64,000 nucleotides of DNA from Gnetum montanum. Lineage: Eukaryota > Streptophyta > Gnetopsida > Gnetales > Gnetaceae. The position numbers and the translations under genes were made by a program. Where the stretch lies: assembly GCA_015680685.1 (NCBI GenBank), contig MNCI01021041.1:5879-69878 (forward strand), given 5' to 3'. How positions within the stretch are numbered: the first letter of the stretch is position 1; each line of letters starts with the position of its first letter. Positions 12,101 to 22,647 of the stretch are shown piece by piece. The notes beneath the pieces are model-generated. The model did no database searches. It was not told where the DNA came from and was given only the letters and a program-made list of their open reading frames with translations.

Positions 12101-12155
12101 GAAAGTTCCATGCATCACATATAATGACTCAGAGGATGATGACATGGAGGAATGA
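9109..12155 (+). pseudogene. gag-pro: Gag-protease polyprotein of element 2, degenerate
   Basis: It aligns throughout with the element 1 Gag-Pro. The frame from ATG 9,109 is kept to about 11,166 but broken by several stops (mostly TAG where element 1 has CAG, and TGA at a probable CGA), then a net frameshift lies between 11,166 and 11,895. Gag core: 10,200-10,530; charged coil: 10,573-10,850; zinc knuckle CEICQYDHPKGCC near 10,955; Pro/Gln-rich stretch with motif copy a; protease near 11,775-12,100. The protease active site reads Asp-Leu-Gly instead of Asp-Ser-Gly, a lesion different from that of element 1. TGA at 12,153 matches the end of the element 1 frame. Confidence 0.8.
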
Positions 12156-14344
12156 TCAACATCTCCTGCATGCAACTGGTGTGCCCAAGAAACTCAGATA
12201 CAAAGGTGCCTATATGTAGCAACCACACAATAAGAGAATACCCAGTGGTTGATAGCTAATCAAGAGAGCAGATCACCAACATGCATGGAACGAACTGGGG
12301 GAACAACTTGCACCCACAACGAAAGCATAGATACATTGGAATATGAGCATCACCAACTTCCAACCCTTAACCTGAAAACATCAATTGGGAGAAGTTGGAC
12401 ACTTTTAAGAAATTCAAATAAATGCTCATTATTTTGGATCTCTCCCTTTTAATTCAGTCATGGGGGAGATGGTCACCTATGCTGATCATTTAAGACCCTC
12501 AGTTCTTTTAAGTTTTTGTTTTACACATTTTTGTTTTGCACATTTTTTGTTTTACAAATTTCTTTAACTTTTCTTATTTTTGTTTTACAACATCGTTCAT
12601 ACTTTTTCTTTATTTGTGTGTATGTTTGTGTCTTATCCATTTTGTCAAGTTTTTCACCTAATAAGTGCTCTAAATGATGGTATGAACTGTTTTCTACTAG
12701 TTGCTAATGTTTGGCTTTTACCTTTAAGATTACGATGTTGATACTAAGGTATGGTTCTTTTGATATAGCAAGCTATGAGTTCACTTCATCCATACATCCA
12801 TAAATTTCTATGGTCTCTCTTGGCTTGGAAATGTACAGTCCCTTTCTAAATAAGAACTATCAACGAATTGGTGATTGGGCATTTCTCAAACTAAGGAAGG
12901 ACTCAAGGATTGAACAGGGTAAGATTTCAAGGGGATTTGATGCTTTTGTGTTGGCCATTCTCTTGGGTGCTTGGATGTTTTATTTTTGATTTTTCTTACC
13001 ATTCCAACATTGCTCCATCATCGGGAAGCTAAGCTAATAAAAATAACAAAGTCTTTGCATGGTGTGGTTCTCACGTATAAACACAAAAAAACAGTGAGAA
13101 TTCAAAGCACACCCCTTAGACAAAATAATCATTTTGGCTACAAGCACTGGTTATGGAACTAAAATAGCATGTTCCCTCTAACTAAGGCCCTTCTCGCTTC
13201 CCATTCTCTCCTCCTTCGTTTCATCAGAATGGTGGTGGCTCTTTTGTGAAGGCATTCTTGTTACTTCAAGTGGATGGATTGGCTGAATGCATTAATGTGA
13301 AGTCACTGGATGTGGTTTGTTTGAGGCTGGACTTGGAATGGGATCTACTAAGTCACATTAATCATTAACTACACAAGGGGTTGTACATCACCTTGTTCTA
13401 GAGATTCCATTCCATTCTCTTCTTTCCATCATTCTTCCTCCATTGTCCACCTCATTGTCGGTTGTATCATTAGTGTATATTTTGGTTGACGCATTGTTTT
13501 CTTTTTGGTAAATTCTTGTGGTTAAGACTTTAACTCTGACATTCCCAGAGCCTACGGACTCTTCGAATGTGGGTTTTTCAGGACATTAAGGGCATGAACC
13601 TACTTTGGGGAGGACCCACTGGTATTCTTATTTGGTACACCAGTTAAATTCTTTCCCTTAACATTTTTGCAATCCACTCTATTTTTTTCATTTCCATCTT
13701 GACATCTATTTCATCGACATTATAGTTGTCTCTTTTTCTTCATCTTTCTTGTTCTTTTTCTTTCTCCATTCTATCGCTACTAGAGGTTCGCTCTTAGTCA
13801 TGGGGGTCCTAACCCAATTTTTTCGATTTTCTCCTAACCCCTACACCTTCAGTAGTCACCACTATTATATCTCCAAACCCATATCAGCCATACCACAACT
13901 CAGCCAATGGACGTTTCACTGAAGCAAGCTATTAACTGCATTGTGATTCATTTACCCTTGCTAATATAAAGACTATGTTTTATGTGTAGATGGCAATCAT
14001 ACAACAACAAATTGGATCTGGAGGGAACACTTGGAATGGATCGGTGCTAAAGCAGCTATGCAAGGAACAAAATGGATGACGCGCTTACCGATAGACAACG
14101 AAAGGCGCAATCTTGGCGTTGGCAGCGGTAGACTTCTCTCTTCTCTCTTCTATCTTAGCTGCCAAATAAAGCCTGATGTCAAATGTATAAAGTGTTCACT
14201 CTTGTTGTCGTGAACACCAGTTTTTTCATGTTCTGTAATGATGATCCATTCACATGTCATCCCATTCACCATTAGTTCCATTCAAGTCAATAATCCCATA
14301 CCTTCCCAATATTTTTTAGGGAACTCGAGGATGAGTTTTTATTC
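12156..14344 (+). other. Element 2 non-coding 3' half
   Basis: Aligns with 1,079-3,261 of element 1 in reverse. It contains PPT-like motif copies b (12,456-12,467) and c (13,796-13,807) and the conserved block 13,551-13,620. No open frame of note. Confidence 0.7.
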
Positions 14345-14357
14345 AATCATGGGGGTA
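14345..14357 (+). other. Element 2 polypurine tract (copy d)
   Basis: AATCATGGGGGTA in the same context as the element 1 PPT (preceded by GAGGATGAGTTTTTATTC), but followed by TGATGAGTGG, the reversed U5 end, rather than by U3. Confidence 0.8.
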
Positions 14358-15134
14358 TGATGAGTGGCGAGGTACCCCTACACTCAACCATATGAATACG
14401 AGTATTACACGCGCGATCCAGTCGAACTCCGTAGACTAAGTGCCTACATGCCTTATGAAACACTTAAGGTTAATCGTTCATTGTCTTTCGAGACTTACTT
14501 GTATTTGTCATGGTTGTATGGTTAAGCAAGTCTGAGGTATGTGATTTTTATGTCTTTTATGTTTTATCGCCTATGCTAATGAGGGAAAGGGTGAAGAGAC
14601 TAAGTAACTAACTTTAACTAACTAAGTTCTAATGCCTAGCATTAGTATCCATTCCCACTTACCGTTCACACCCTGAACCAATGCAACCTTCTAGGATTAC
14701 CAAACGTTATTCGTTACTAGGATTACCAAGCGTAACGCACGTGCTCAAACCGGTCATAATGAATGCACTTAACTAGGAGTGTTGAGGGTTGAGAGAGATT
14801 CATTAACTAATAATGCATTTAAACAATTAACAATAATTAAAATCCTAATTAGCTTAGTCCATGCATTGCAAGGTTTATCCAAAAAGTTTGTCTTTATTTC
14901 CATACACAAACTTGTGCTCAGGTACAATATTTGCTCGAATAAAGATCCGTTCACTTTGGGACTCCTACTACGGGCGCATGGAAATTACTCTAACTCTAGA
15001 ATGGAAAAACTGCAAGAGTTTGGCTAAGGTCTAGATCTAGATGGAAAAACAAGGGAGAGCCACCTCTTATTTATGCAACGCGCTGCAATATCACATATGC
15101 GATATCGCAAGGGATGTGATATCGTGTCCCATCA
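14358..15134 (-). repeat. Element 2 right LTR, 777 bp, inverted
   Basis: Starts TGATGAGTGGCGAGG (reverse complement of U5) and ends GTGTCCCATCA (reverse complement of U3). It shares subfamily-specific bases with the 5' LTR of element 2, such as the AATGCCTAGC run, but keeps only about three GATATC palindromes against six. Confidence 0.85.
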
Positions 15135-16768
15135 ATGGTATATAAATAAGTGTAAGAAGTAAACTATATATGCAATAAACTAACAAATTGCTTATAATCT
15201 ACATGATCTATATGTCATTTCGTTGGAAATTCTTTAGTCATGGGATCAACAATAATCATCTTAGTACTAATATGTTGAATATTAACCTCATACTTCTTTA
15301 TTTCTATCTTTAATAGCAAGGTGTTTTATATTAATATGTTTGCTGTAACTTCTATTTTTACCAATTTTACTATAGGATAAACTACAACTAAGTTACCATA
15401 ATTAGTCCTTATTAGCCTTGTTATAGATCCAATGGCTTTTAGATAAAGATAACATTTAATAACCATAATGTTTGTGAAGTAACTTTATTACATGTTTTAA
15501 GTTCTATCTTTAAGGAATTCCATGGGTTTTTCTTTATAAGGATCTTCATCCCTTTTCAAGAGGGCAAGCTATCATCATCCTCCTCCTCCTCCTAGCCTTA
15601 TCCCAACAGAACAAGGTTGGCTATCCTTCATCCTAAATCCTTTGGGAAAGGAATTTCTTTATAATAAGCCTAAAGTCACTACTTACAAGTATAAGGTCAC
15701 TCATGTATAAGATCAAGAAAATAATTTACTCCCACTATTCTTAAGGTATCATAACATTGTAAAAATTTATATACCATAGTTGGAACACTTGCTTTATTTC
15801 TCTAACTTGCAAGTCAAGTAACTACCTTGATATAAATCCTTAAGCAAATGTCATTTTTCACATTTATTTGGTGAAGCTCCAATTCAAAATGAGTCACGAA
15901 AATCATGATTACTCTAAATAAAACCTTTTTTGATACTATAGAGAAGCTTTCATAGTAATCAATGCCCTCCTTTTGAGTAAATCCTTTAGCTATAGAGTCT
16001 ATCTCTTTATAGCATTACACCAAAGTATAAAATTTCATCCACTCATGGCTTATAAAAATGGAAAAAAAAATTCTTCCTTGGGAAATTACTAGTTTCTCTT
16101 TATCTATTAGAGATTCATTATATTCCTTCATGTCCTCAAATTACAACCTTCAAGGAAATTCCTTCTCACTAAATTTAAGATCCTGAAAAAGATTTTTAGC
16201 TTTTCCATGTGAACTCAAACCTTCCTATGGTTAGAGGTTGCATCACACATGAGTTTATATATCAAATTCATTAATAAGATCTATAAATCTAAAACAAATA
16301 ATCCATACTTATGGGCCTTCGACTATTTATTCTAGATTCACTATCTTATACTAATTAGGTCATAAGAATAACATCTCTTTGTGGAGCCAAGCAATTAACT
16401 TATGAACTAATTACAATTCTTTAAATGGCACCATTATCTTATAACATCATAATGACTTAAGGTGCTATGGCTATCCCAAAGTTATGTTTATGTCTTTCTT
16501 AATATAACATCAAGAATATCATGAATGATCTTTAAAACTCATAAATTTAACCAATAATCTTAGTAGCGATTCATCATATGTGCATGATAATATATAAAAA
16601 TATTCATGGCTTATGCTACTAGTGAGGCAAACACAAAGCATGGAATGTATAAGGACTTAATCTATATGTTTAAGATACTTGATAAATAACATTTTACCCA
16701 TGCTAAAAAATGATAATGCAAATCTTAATGGCTACATATTTCTAATGCACAAAACCTAGCTCTGATAC
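15135..16768 (-). pseudogene. Ty1/copia pol remnant with large internal deletions
   Basis: The minus strand holds a reverse-transcriptase fragment around 15,850-16,010 (AKGFTQKEGIDYYESFS, followed by an F-LELHQI-V stretch as in copia RT), a YxDD-like stretch near 15,700 (LILYMSDLI), and the C-terminal RNase H signature around 15,215-15,260 (STKMIIVDPMTKEFPT). Only about 1.6 kb separate the PBS from the RNase H end, so gag, protease and integrase are mostly gone. Many stops; clearly dead. A small RTE tail is inserted at 15,540-15,653. Confidence 0.75.
15540..15653 (-). mobile_element. 5'-truncated RTE LINE tail with 11-bp target duplication
   Basis: About 114 bp whose minus strand ends in GTTGGGATAAGGCTAGG followed by GAG/GAT triplets, the plant RTE 3' end. 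It is flanked by TTTCTTTATAA at 15,529-15,539 and 15,654-15,664, an exact direct repeat that marks the insertion into the copia relic. Confidence 0.75.
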
Positions 16769-16770
16769 CA
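16759..16770 (-). other. Initiator-Met primer-binding site of the copia element
   Basis: The minus strand reads TGGTATCAGAGC, the perfect complement of the plant initiator tRNA-Met 3' end, placed just after the 5' LTR remnant. Confidence 0.8.
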
Positions 16771-16998
16771 CTATTAGACTTTATGGATCATAATAAAAAA
16801 ATATTGAAACAAAATCTTCTAACCTCCATAAACATAAAATGCAATTAAATCTGCAGTGCTATAGACTCTAAATACATCAAAACTCAACCTACAAAAATTG
16901 TAATGAATACAACTAACTGAAACACTTTAGAACCAAATTTGTAAAACTAAATCAAATCATGTGCAAGAATCTTAACACAACACAATTAGCTAGATTAG
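16771..16998 (-). repeat. Copia 5' LTR remnant, left part
   Basis: Aligns with 7,306-7,470 and ends in ATTAG (16,994-16,998), the target duplication of element 3. The LTR resumes after element 3 at 25,549. Confidence 0.65.
16994..16998. repeat. Left target-site duplication of element 3 (ATTAG)
   Basis: Identical to 25,549-25,553. Five bases is the usual size for Ty3/gypsy integration. Confidence 0.85.
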
Positions 16999-17790
16999 TG
17001 ATGAGTGGTGAGGTACCCCTACACTCAACCATACGAATACGAGTATTTCACGCACGATCCAATCAAACTCCGCACACGGACTAGTTGTGGTATCAAGACA
17101 GTTATCCTTAGGTCGCAATTCGTTGTCTTCTCATTTGGACTAGTGTTAACTTTGTCACGTATGTTTTAGTCCAGAGTGAGGTGTATGATGTGTTCCTATA
17201 CTAATGCTACTCCTAGGTGTAATGGAAAATGATATTAACTAGGCCACGAGAGAGAGGGTGAGAGAGAATCTAAGCTAGCCTAAGTGTGATGAGTATCTGT
17301 TCCTCAATCATCTGTACACATCTTGGACCTCGTGCATGACTACCACTAGGATTACCAAGCACAGATCCTAGGTATGCTACTGGGTTACCAAGTAGTCACA
17401 CTTAAATGCCCGTAATCAAGTCGTACTCATTTTGCATTTAACAAAAGTTTAGGGTGAAGAGATATTAACTAAGAAAGCAATAAATAACAATTAAATAAAT
17501 AATTAAGCTAAGTGGATGCTGCAATGATGAAGTAATCTTGATCTTTATTGTTGGTCATGTGCGTGTCCAAGTACATCACACTAGAATAAGGATGTTGTAC
17601 AATTACAATCACCACACTGCGGGCATACACTGGGAGAGAAGGGTTGAGAGAAGAACTACTTAAAACTAAATACTTAAAATAAAATCTAAAAATTTCCTCC
17701 TTCCATCTGTCTACCTCTTATTTATAGATGAGGAGACAAGCTACGATATCGCGTATGCGATATCACGGCCAACAAAATGATAACTCATCA
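16999..17790 (-). repeat. Element 3 3' LTR, 792 bp
   Basis: TGATGAGTGGTGAGG ... AACTCATCA; same length as the 5' LTR. U3 (right side) has two GATATC palindromes at 17,740-17,770 before the TATTTATA complement. Confidence 0.9.
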
Positions 17791-17803
17791 TACCCCCACA
17801 ACT
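17791..17803 (-). other. Element 3 polypurine tract (copy d)
   Basis: The minus strand reads AGTTGTGGGGGTA next to U3; two transitions away from the family motif AGTCATGGGGG. Confidence 0.75.
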
Positions 17804-17929
17804 GAATGAAAACTCGTCCTTGAGTTATAATGAGAATAAGCTTCATTAATTACACAGTGGATAGGTATGAGATTATTGAATGGTGAGAATGGGTTCATGC
17901 CGTAGTGTGGAATCAAACAAAATTGAGAC

Positions 17930-20560
17930 ACAACACAAAGAATTCTAAAGAAAATCCTACGGCTACAAAATTGATGGAACTCATGTAGTTCCTGGTGGCG
18001 GTGGCTCCTCCATGGGTGCCTTTCCCTTGTCTTGTGCTCCAGGTCTTGGAATTTGATGGTGTTGAAGTATGGCCTAGAGTTTCTCCTCTTCGGTTAGGAG
18101 GTATTGCGTCACCCATGCTAATGTTCTGATGTTTGATGGAGTCAGCACTTCCCATGGGTAGGGTAGTTATAGAAACATTTGATTTGCCTTGACATACTAA
18201 GCCACAAACACCCATTGTTCCTCCTCGTATGCTCTGGCTTTGTCTTTGTATTCTTGGAAATTCACAAACCGTTGAGCCAAATCTATTGCGACACCTTTTT
18301 GTCCCTGGTAGCTTACTTTAACCACCTCAAGTTCAGAATTTGCAATCTCCAGTTTTTGCAATATCTTTTTGCGTTCTGCAAATTCTGTTTCATATTTGTT
18401 GTAGGTGGTGGCTACCTATTGCTCGAGCTCTATTCTCGAGCGCCCTGCTGTTAACATGGCAAGGTTGGCATACCCCAAGTTTTCCAATTCCATGTATTCT
18501 GTAAGATCTTGGATCTGCAAGTCCTAGTTCTTAACTTCCACCTAGTGGACCAATGCATATGTGTCCAATATGGCCCGCTAGTCAGTTTGTTGAGCACTGA
18601 TAGCATTGATGTGGGCCTTGGCCATATGGATTTCCTTCTTAATGATATGTTTGTACATCCCCACCTAGTCCCAGAAGTGCTCCTTTAGCTTTTCATGTTA
18701 TTTAGCCTCATTTTGTCATGCGCTTATTTCAATAGCTGTCTTTTGGTGGATGGTACGTGCCTCCTCCATTGAGAGGGTTTGATTCTCCCTGGCTAAACGA
18801 TTCATGTCTTGGTTGACTCGGATGAATTTTTCTCGCAAATGATGGAAATGTTCTTCAAAAATATTCTTTTTCTTTTCCACAGAGGTCAACCGAAGGTTGT
18901 TAGCAACAAGCTTCTTGTTTTCCTCTTGTAAGGCCTTAAGTGCCTTGATATGCGCATAAGTTTATGCTTGTGTTGTAGAGGCATCCCAAACAACCTTCTC
19001 TTTTTCTTCTGCCATCTTCTTATTCTTTGTTAGTAGTTTGGTCAGTTGCTTAATTTTGAAATTGTCCAACTAGTCTGCAGGAACAAATTGCAAAGGGTCC
19101 CGCTATGCTGCTTGTAGGGTCACAAGCCTTTCTTGCAATTTTTGCACCTCTGCTTCAGCATGCTTGGCCCTCATCTCTACCAAGACCAACTTTCCTTTGG
19201 TGAAAATAAGTTCTAATTGAATTGCCGTCACATCTTGAGGGATGTCAAAAAGGGCCATCATTACTTGTCTTGTTTGTAGCAATCAATCAAGTACATCCTC
19301 ATGTTCCACAGAAGTCATTTAGGTTCCGGCCAAAGTTTGAGTATCTCGTGCTCCTATGAGATCTGCCGGTGGCACAATAGGTACATTAAATGATTCTTTC
19401 ATATGGTCTATGACTACTTCTATAGCTCCCGCTGCATCTGGGTGTTGCATGACCACCACTATGGCCCCTTCACCAATTTCTAATTACACTTGAAAAGATG
19501 CAGTGTTCCCCAACATTTGTTGTGACCAAGTGCTCTCCCCTCCTCCTATCTGGATGGACACTTCATCCCTTGCATGATCCAAAGAAACTGTGGGTTGTAT
19601 AGCATCATTGATGACGTGGAAGAGATTTGCATCATCACGACTTCCCCAACTGACCGTCTCAGCGATGGCCCTGAGATGGCTAATCGACGGTCTGTAATCT
19701 TGCGGTGGTGGTGGTTGATCTTGGCCTGTGCTAGGCCTTGCTTCTTGTTGTTGGCTAGGTCCCATACTTGGAAGTTGGCTAGGTCCTGCAAGTTGAGTTG
19801 TAGTTGGCCCTAACATCTTTTCTTTTTCTTATTCTAGTCCCAGCGTCTCACTAGTGATTTTCCTTGTAGCTAGTGGCTTATGAAGCATTTTTGGCTTTTC
19901 GGAGGACATCATTGGTGTATCCTCTGATACCAGCACGTCGGCACAGCTTCCTGATAAGGCAAGGGAAGGGCAACGTCATCTTCCCTGTCTTCCATTCTTC
20001 GAACTACCTCAGGATCTTTGTAAAGTATAGATGAGGCAGGTTAACATTAACCTTTCCCATCAACACTACACATCCCCTTGCCACATATGTTGAAATCCTT
20101 TTTAGGCCCTTCATGGGAAAGAGGTGATACATTCCAATTTTGAAATAGATCCTCTCTTCCATCGTCAACTCTCCAAATGTCTTATCCTTGGCATACGCCC
20201 TTTCCAACCAAACTTGTCGTGAATTAGGGTCTAAACAGGTAGATAACTGAGCAATCTTTGGCCCTATATTTAGAAGGTTTAATACTTCCGAAATGGCCTA
20301 CACAGAGAAATCAATTGTCACACCACAAATGTTAACTGTGGTGCCTTGTTCTCTGTTGTGCCAAAATTGGTACATTTCCCCTAGGTACCAAGCACCACTT
20401 TTAGAGAGGATAGGCCATAAGGGAGACCCTTTGAGGTGGTCCCTAACAGCCTTAGGAGCAAACTCTGAAAATGGTTCAAAATTTAATTCCAAAATCACCG
20501 TAATGAATGTGGACCTTTCATGGATAGCCTAAACACAATCCTGGGACAATGTGAGCTGTT
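17930..20560 (-). pseudogene. Extra ORF of element 3: plant-transposon-protein-like domain plus coiled coil
   Basis: One main minus-strand frame broken mostly by TAG. The first part (about 20,500-19,900) reads GVTIDFSV, stop, AISEVLNLL, then FPMKGLKRISTYVARGCVV, and KMTLPFPCLIRKLCRRAG. These fit the end of the 'putative plant transposon protein' domain (Transposase_32 type) found in Athila/Tat-group extra ORFs. A Pro/Gln-rich linker (19,816-19,650) and a long Glu/Lys/Gln coiled-coil stretch (about 19,200-18,250; LKALQEENKKLVANNLRLTS) follow. Function is unknown. It lies between motif copies c and d and is absent from elements 1 and 2. Domain assignment is by eye and tentative. Confidence 0.55.
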
Positions 20561-22647
20561 GTCCCTATTCAGGCACTGCAATAGCTCCTCCTTTTGCCTA
20601 CCTTGATTGTACAGTAGCAGGGTCTTCTTGGTGAATGCTAAATGATTGTTCCTCCTACTCTGCATGTTGTTCAGCAGGGACTTATCCTTCGCCTCTCCTA
20701 GGTCATTTGCTCCCACCTTGAGCAAGATCTTCCTGTTGTCCACGTTTCGGGGCCATCTACAATCACACGGGGCTAATCATTAGTAAGGTTGTTTCCGAAG
20801 TTAAGTTATACCTTACTACTTACCTTAATTAATTTATTTTATATCATTGTGATGTTTCCTGAAAGATTATAATAGTAAGTCCTTTTTACTTAGGTGGTCT
20901 CACATTCTAGTTTCCTGGTATACCTAAAGGGATGAAATTATTTTCGGCACAATTATCTTTAATGTTATAACTAATTACCCTTGATAATGTCCTTCGGGCG
21001 ATGATAAATTCCAAAAACGTTATGCACTATTCAGCTTGTGTCCCTCCCCCATGACTAAGCTGAACACTCTGGGTTCAAGTAGGTTCAGACAAAATGAAAC
21101 TTGGAGGACCAGTGAGCGAGATATAGGTATGAAAGCAAGGGTCGCGCAATTGCAAGTCATAGAGAGAAATTCAAAAAACTCCCCCACATGAATGGTTGAA
21201 AATGATGGCAAGTGTTGCTGGGGGGTCACGTATATATAGCTTTTGTGTGACGCAATATTGTGGAATATCGATGTTTAGGCCTAAGGGAAAATACCGAATT
21301 TTGAAGGTTTTTCTGAAATTAACAATAGAAACTAAAGACATGTGGACAAGTGTTAAAAGGTTCTAGGGTAATTTAGTTAGTTTTGAAGGCACAAATAATT
21401 ATATGTGGGTGAAATTGATCAATAAGGCCTTGGGTGGTTCATAGGAACATTGGAATTTGAAGGGATAGTAATAAGGGAAAGAACATTGTTGACAATATGT
21501 TGAGGATAATAAATGGTGTGTGGACGATGAGTCATGAGTGCAAATTACAAAAATTACGCAAGTGGGTCCTCACCAAAGCAGGTTCCAACCTTTAATGCCC
21601 TTGTGTAACCACACTTAAAAGTGTCCGTGGACACTCGAAGGGTTAAATGTAATCCACACTGATTCCACAAAACACACACATGTAAATATCACCAGAATGA
21701 GGTAAGAATTCAATGCTATATGAGACACAAGCTACAATTACATGAACAACGAGGTGAGACAAACTACAGAAGGGATTGTAGAGATTGGGACATGAGGTAA
21801 TTGACCCAAGGCATAGTGAATCCTGCATGTAAAGCATGATTAAGGTGTCATTAACCCATCGTTCCAAGATCAGGACCAAGTCCATTCCCCTTATCAGTGG
21901 CACCGCATTGGTTCATCCCATGATGAGCGACTATGAGAGTACCAGAGCAACAAGGTGTACGATCACTTGGCATTTGGTTCAAGGGAGGAGTGATTTTTGC
22001 TTTGTGGCACTTCCTTTTTCTGCTTTTCTTTTCTTTTTCTTTTCTTCTTTCTCCTTTTTTTTTTTTTGAATGCTGAATCCAGAGAAGCTGACAACCTTCA
22101 GGCATGTGTTCATGTCTTTCCAGTGGGACCCCTTTAGAACAGCATTGGATTTTTGAGTGCCCTTTTGATTACTCTTACTCCCATTTTTCGTTAGATCTAC
22201 AAGGATCTTAGTACAACCAAGTTGCATAATAACTCCCACAGACGTCACCAAAGAGAATCCTCAAGTCCCCTTGATGTCACACCCTAATCATTCCCTCTTG
22301 ATCCATCCTTCTTCATTCCGAGTACAATGAACACAAAATTAATTTTAAATTTTAAGGATGTCAAGAATATCATCGTACCCTTGAACAGAATCTCTTATTT
22401 GTAGAATGGATGTGTGGGTGTAATGGGCTCATTGTCCAAATAATTGATTGCTCGAGACTCGATAACATAGAACACACCCCAACCAATGAGCCACATGAGT
22501 GTTTTATTCGTAGATGAGATTACTTATAAAAAGACAAAAAGATAAAACAAAAAATTGAAAAGTGAAAAACTGGAAGACAAAAAATTGTAAAAATTAAAGA
22601 AAATGAAAAATATTTATTAATCCTACTTTTTATTAGAATGGAAAATA
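20561..22647 (-). other. Element 3 non-coding middle
   Basis: Holds motif copy c (21,045-21,056), the conserved block (21,561-21,630) and a pyrimidine-rich stretch at 22,010-22,068. The 82-codon open frame at 20,743-20,495 is in a different frame from the extra ORF and may be its decayed N-terminus. Confidence 0.5.

Larger units (their letters stand above)
8129..15134 (+). mobile_element. Element 2: Gag-Pro Athila-like element with an inverted 3' LTR
   Basis: Plus-strand element: 5' LTR 8,129-8,963, PBS 8,965-8,982, degenerate Gag-Pro 9,109-12,155, non-coding 3' half, PPT 14,345-14,357. The LTR after the PPT (14,358-15,134) is in reverse orientation: the PPT abuts the U5 end instead of U3. 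The flanks are GTGGT (8,124-8,128) and ATGGT (15,135-15,139), a 4-of-5 target-duplication match, which suggests both outer ends belong to one insertion. The internal sequence is a close relative of element 1 in opposite orientation. There is no RT or integrase. Confidence 0.8.

Noticed and set aside
22010-22068. Pyrimidine tract as an extra polypurine tract on the minus strand
   Set aside because: The minus strand is A/G-rich there, but it is a long simple repeat unlike the AGTCATGGGGG motif and absent from elements 1 and 2.
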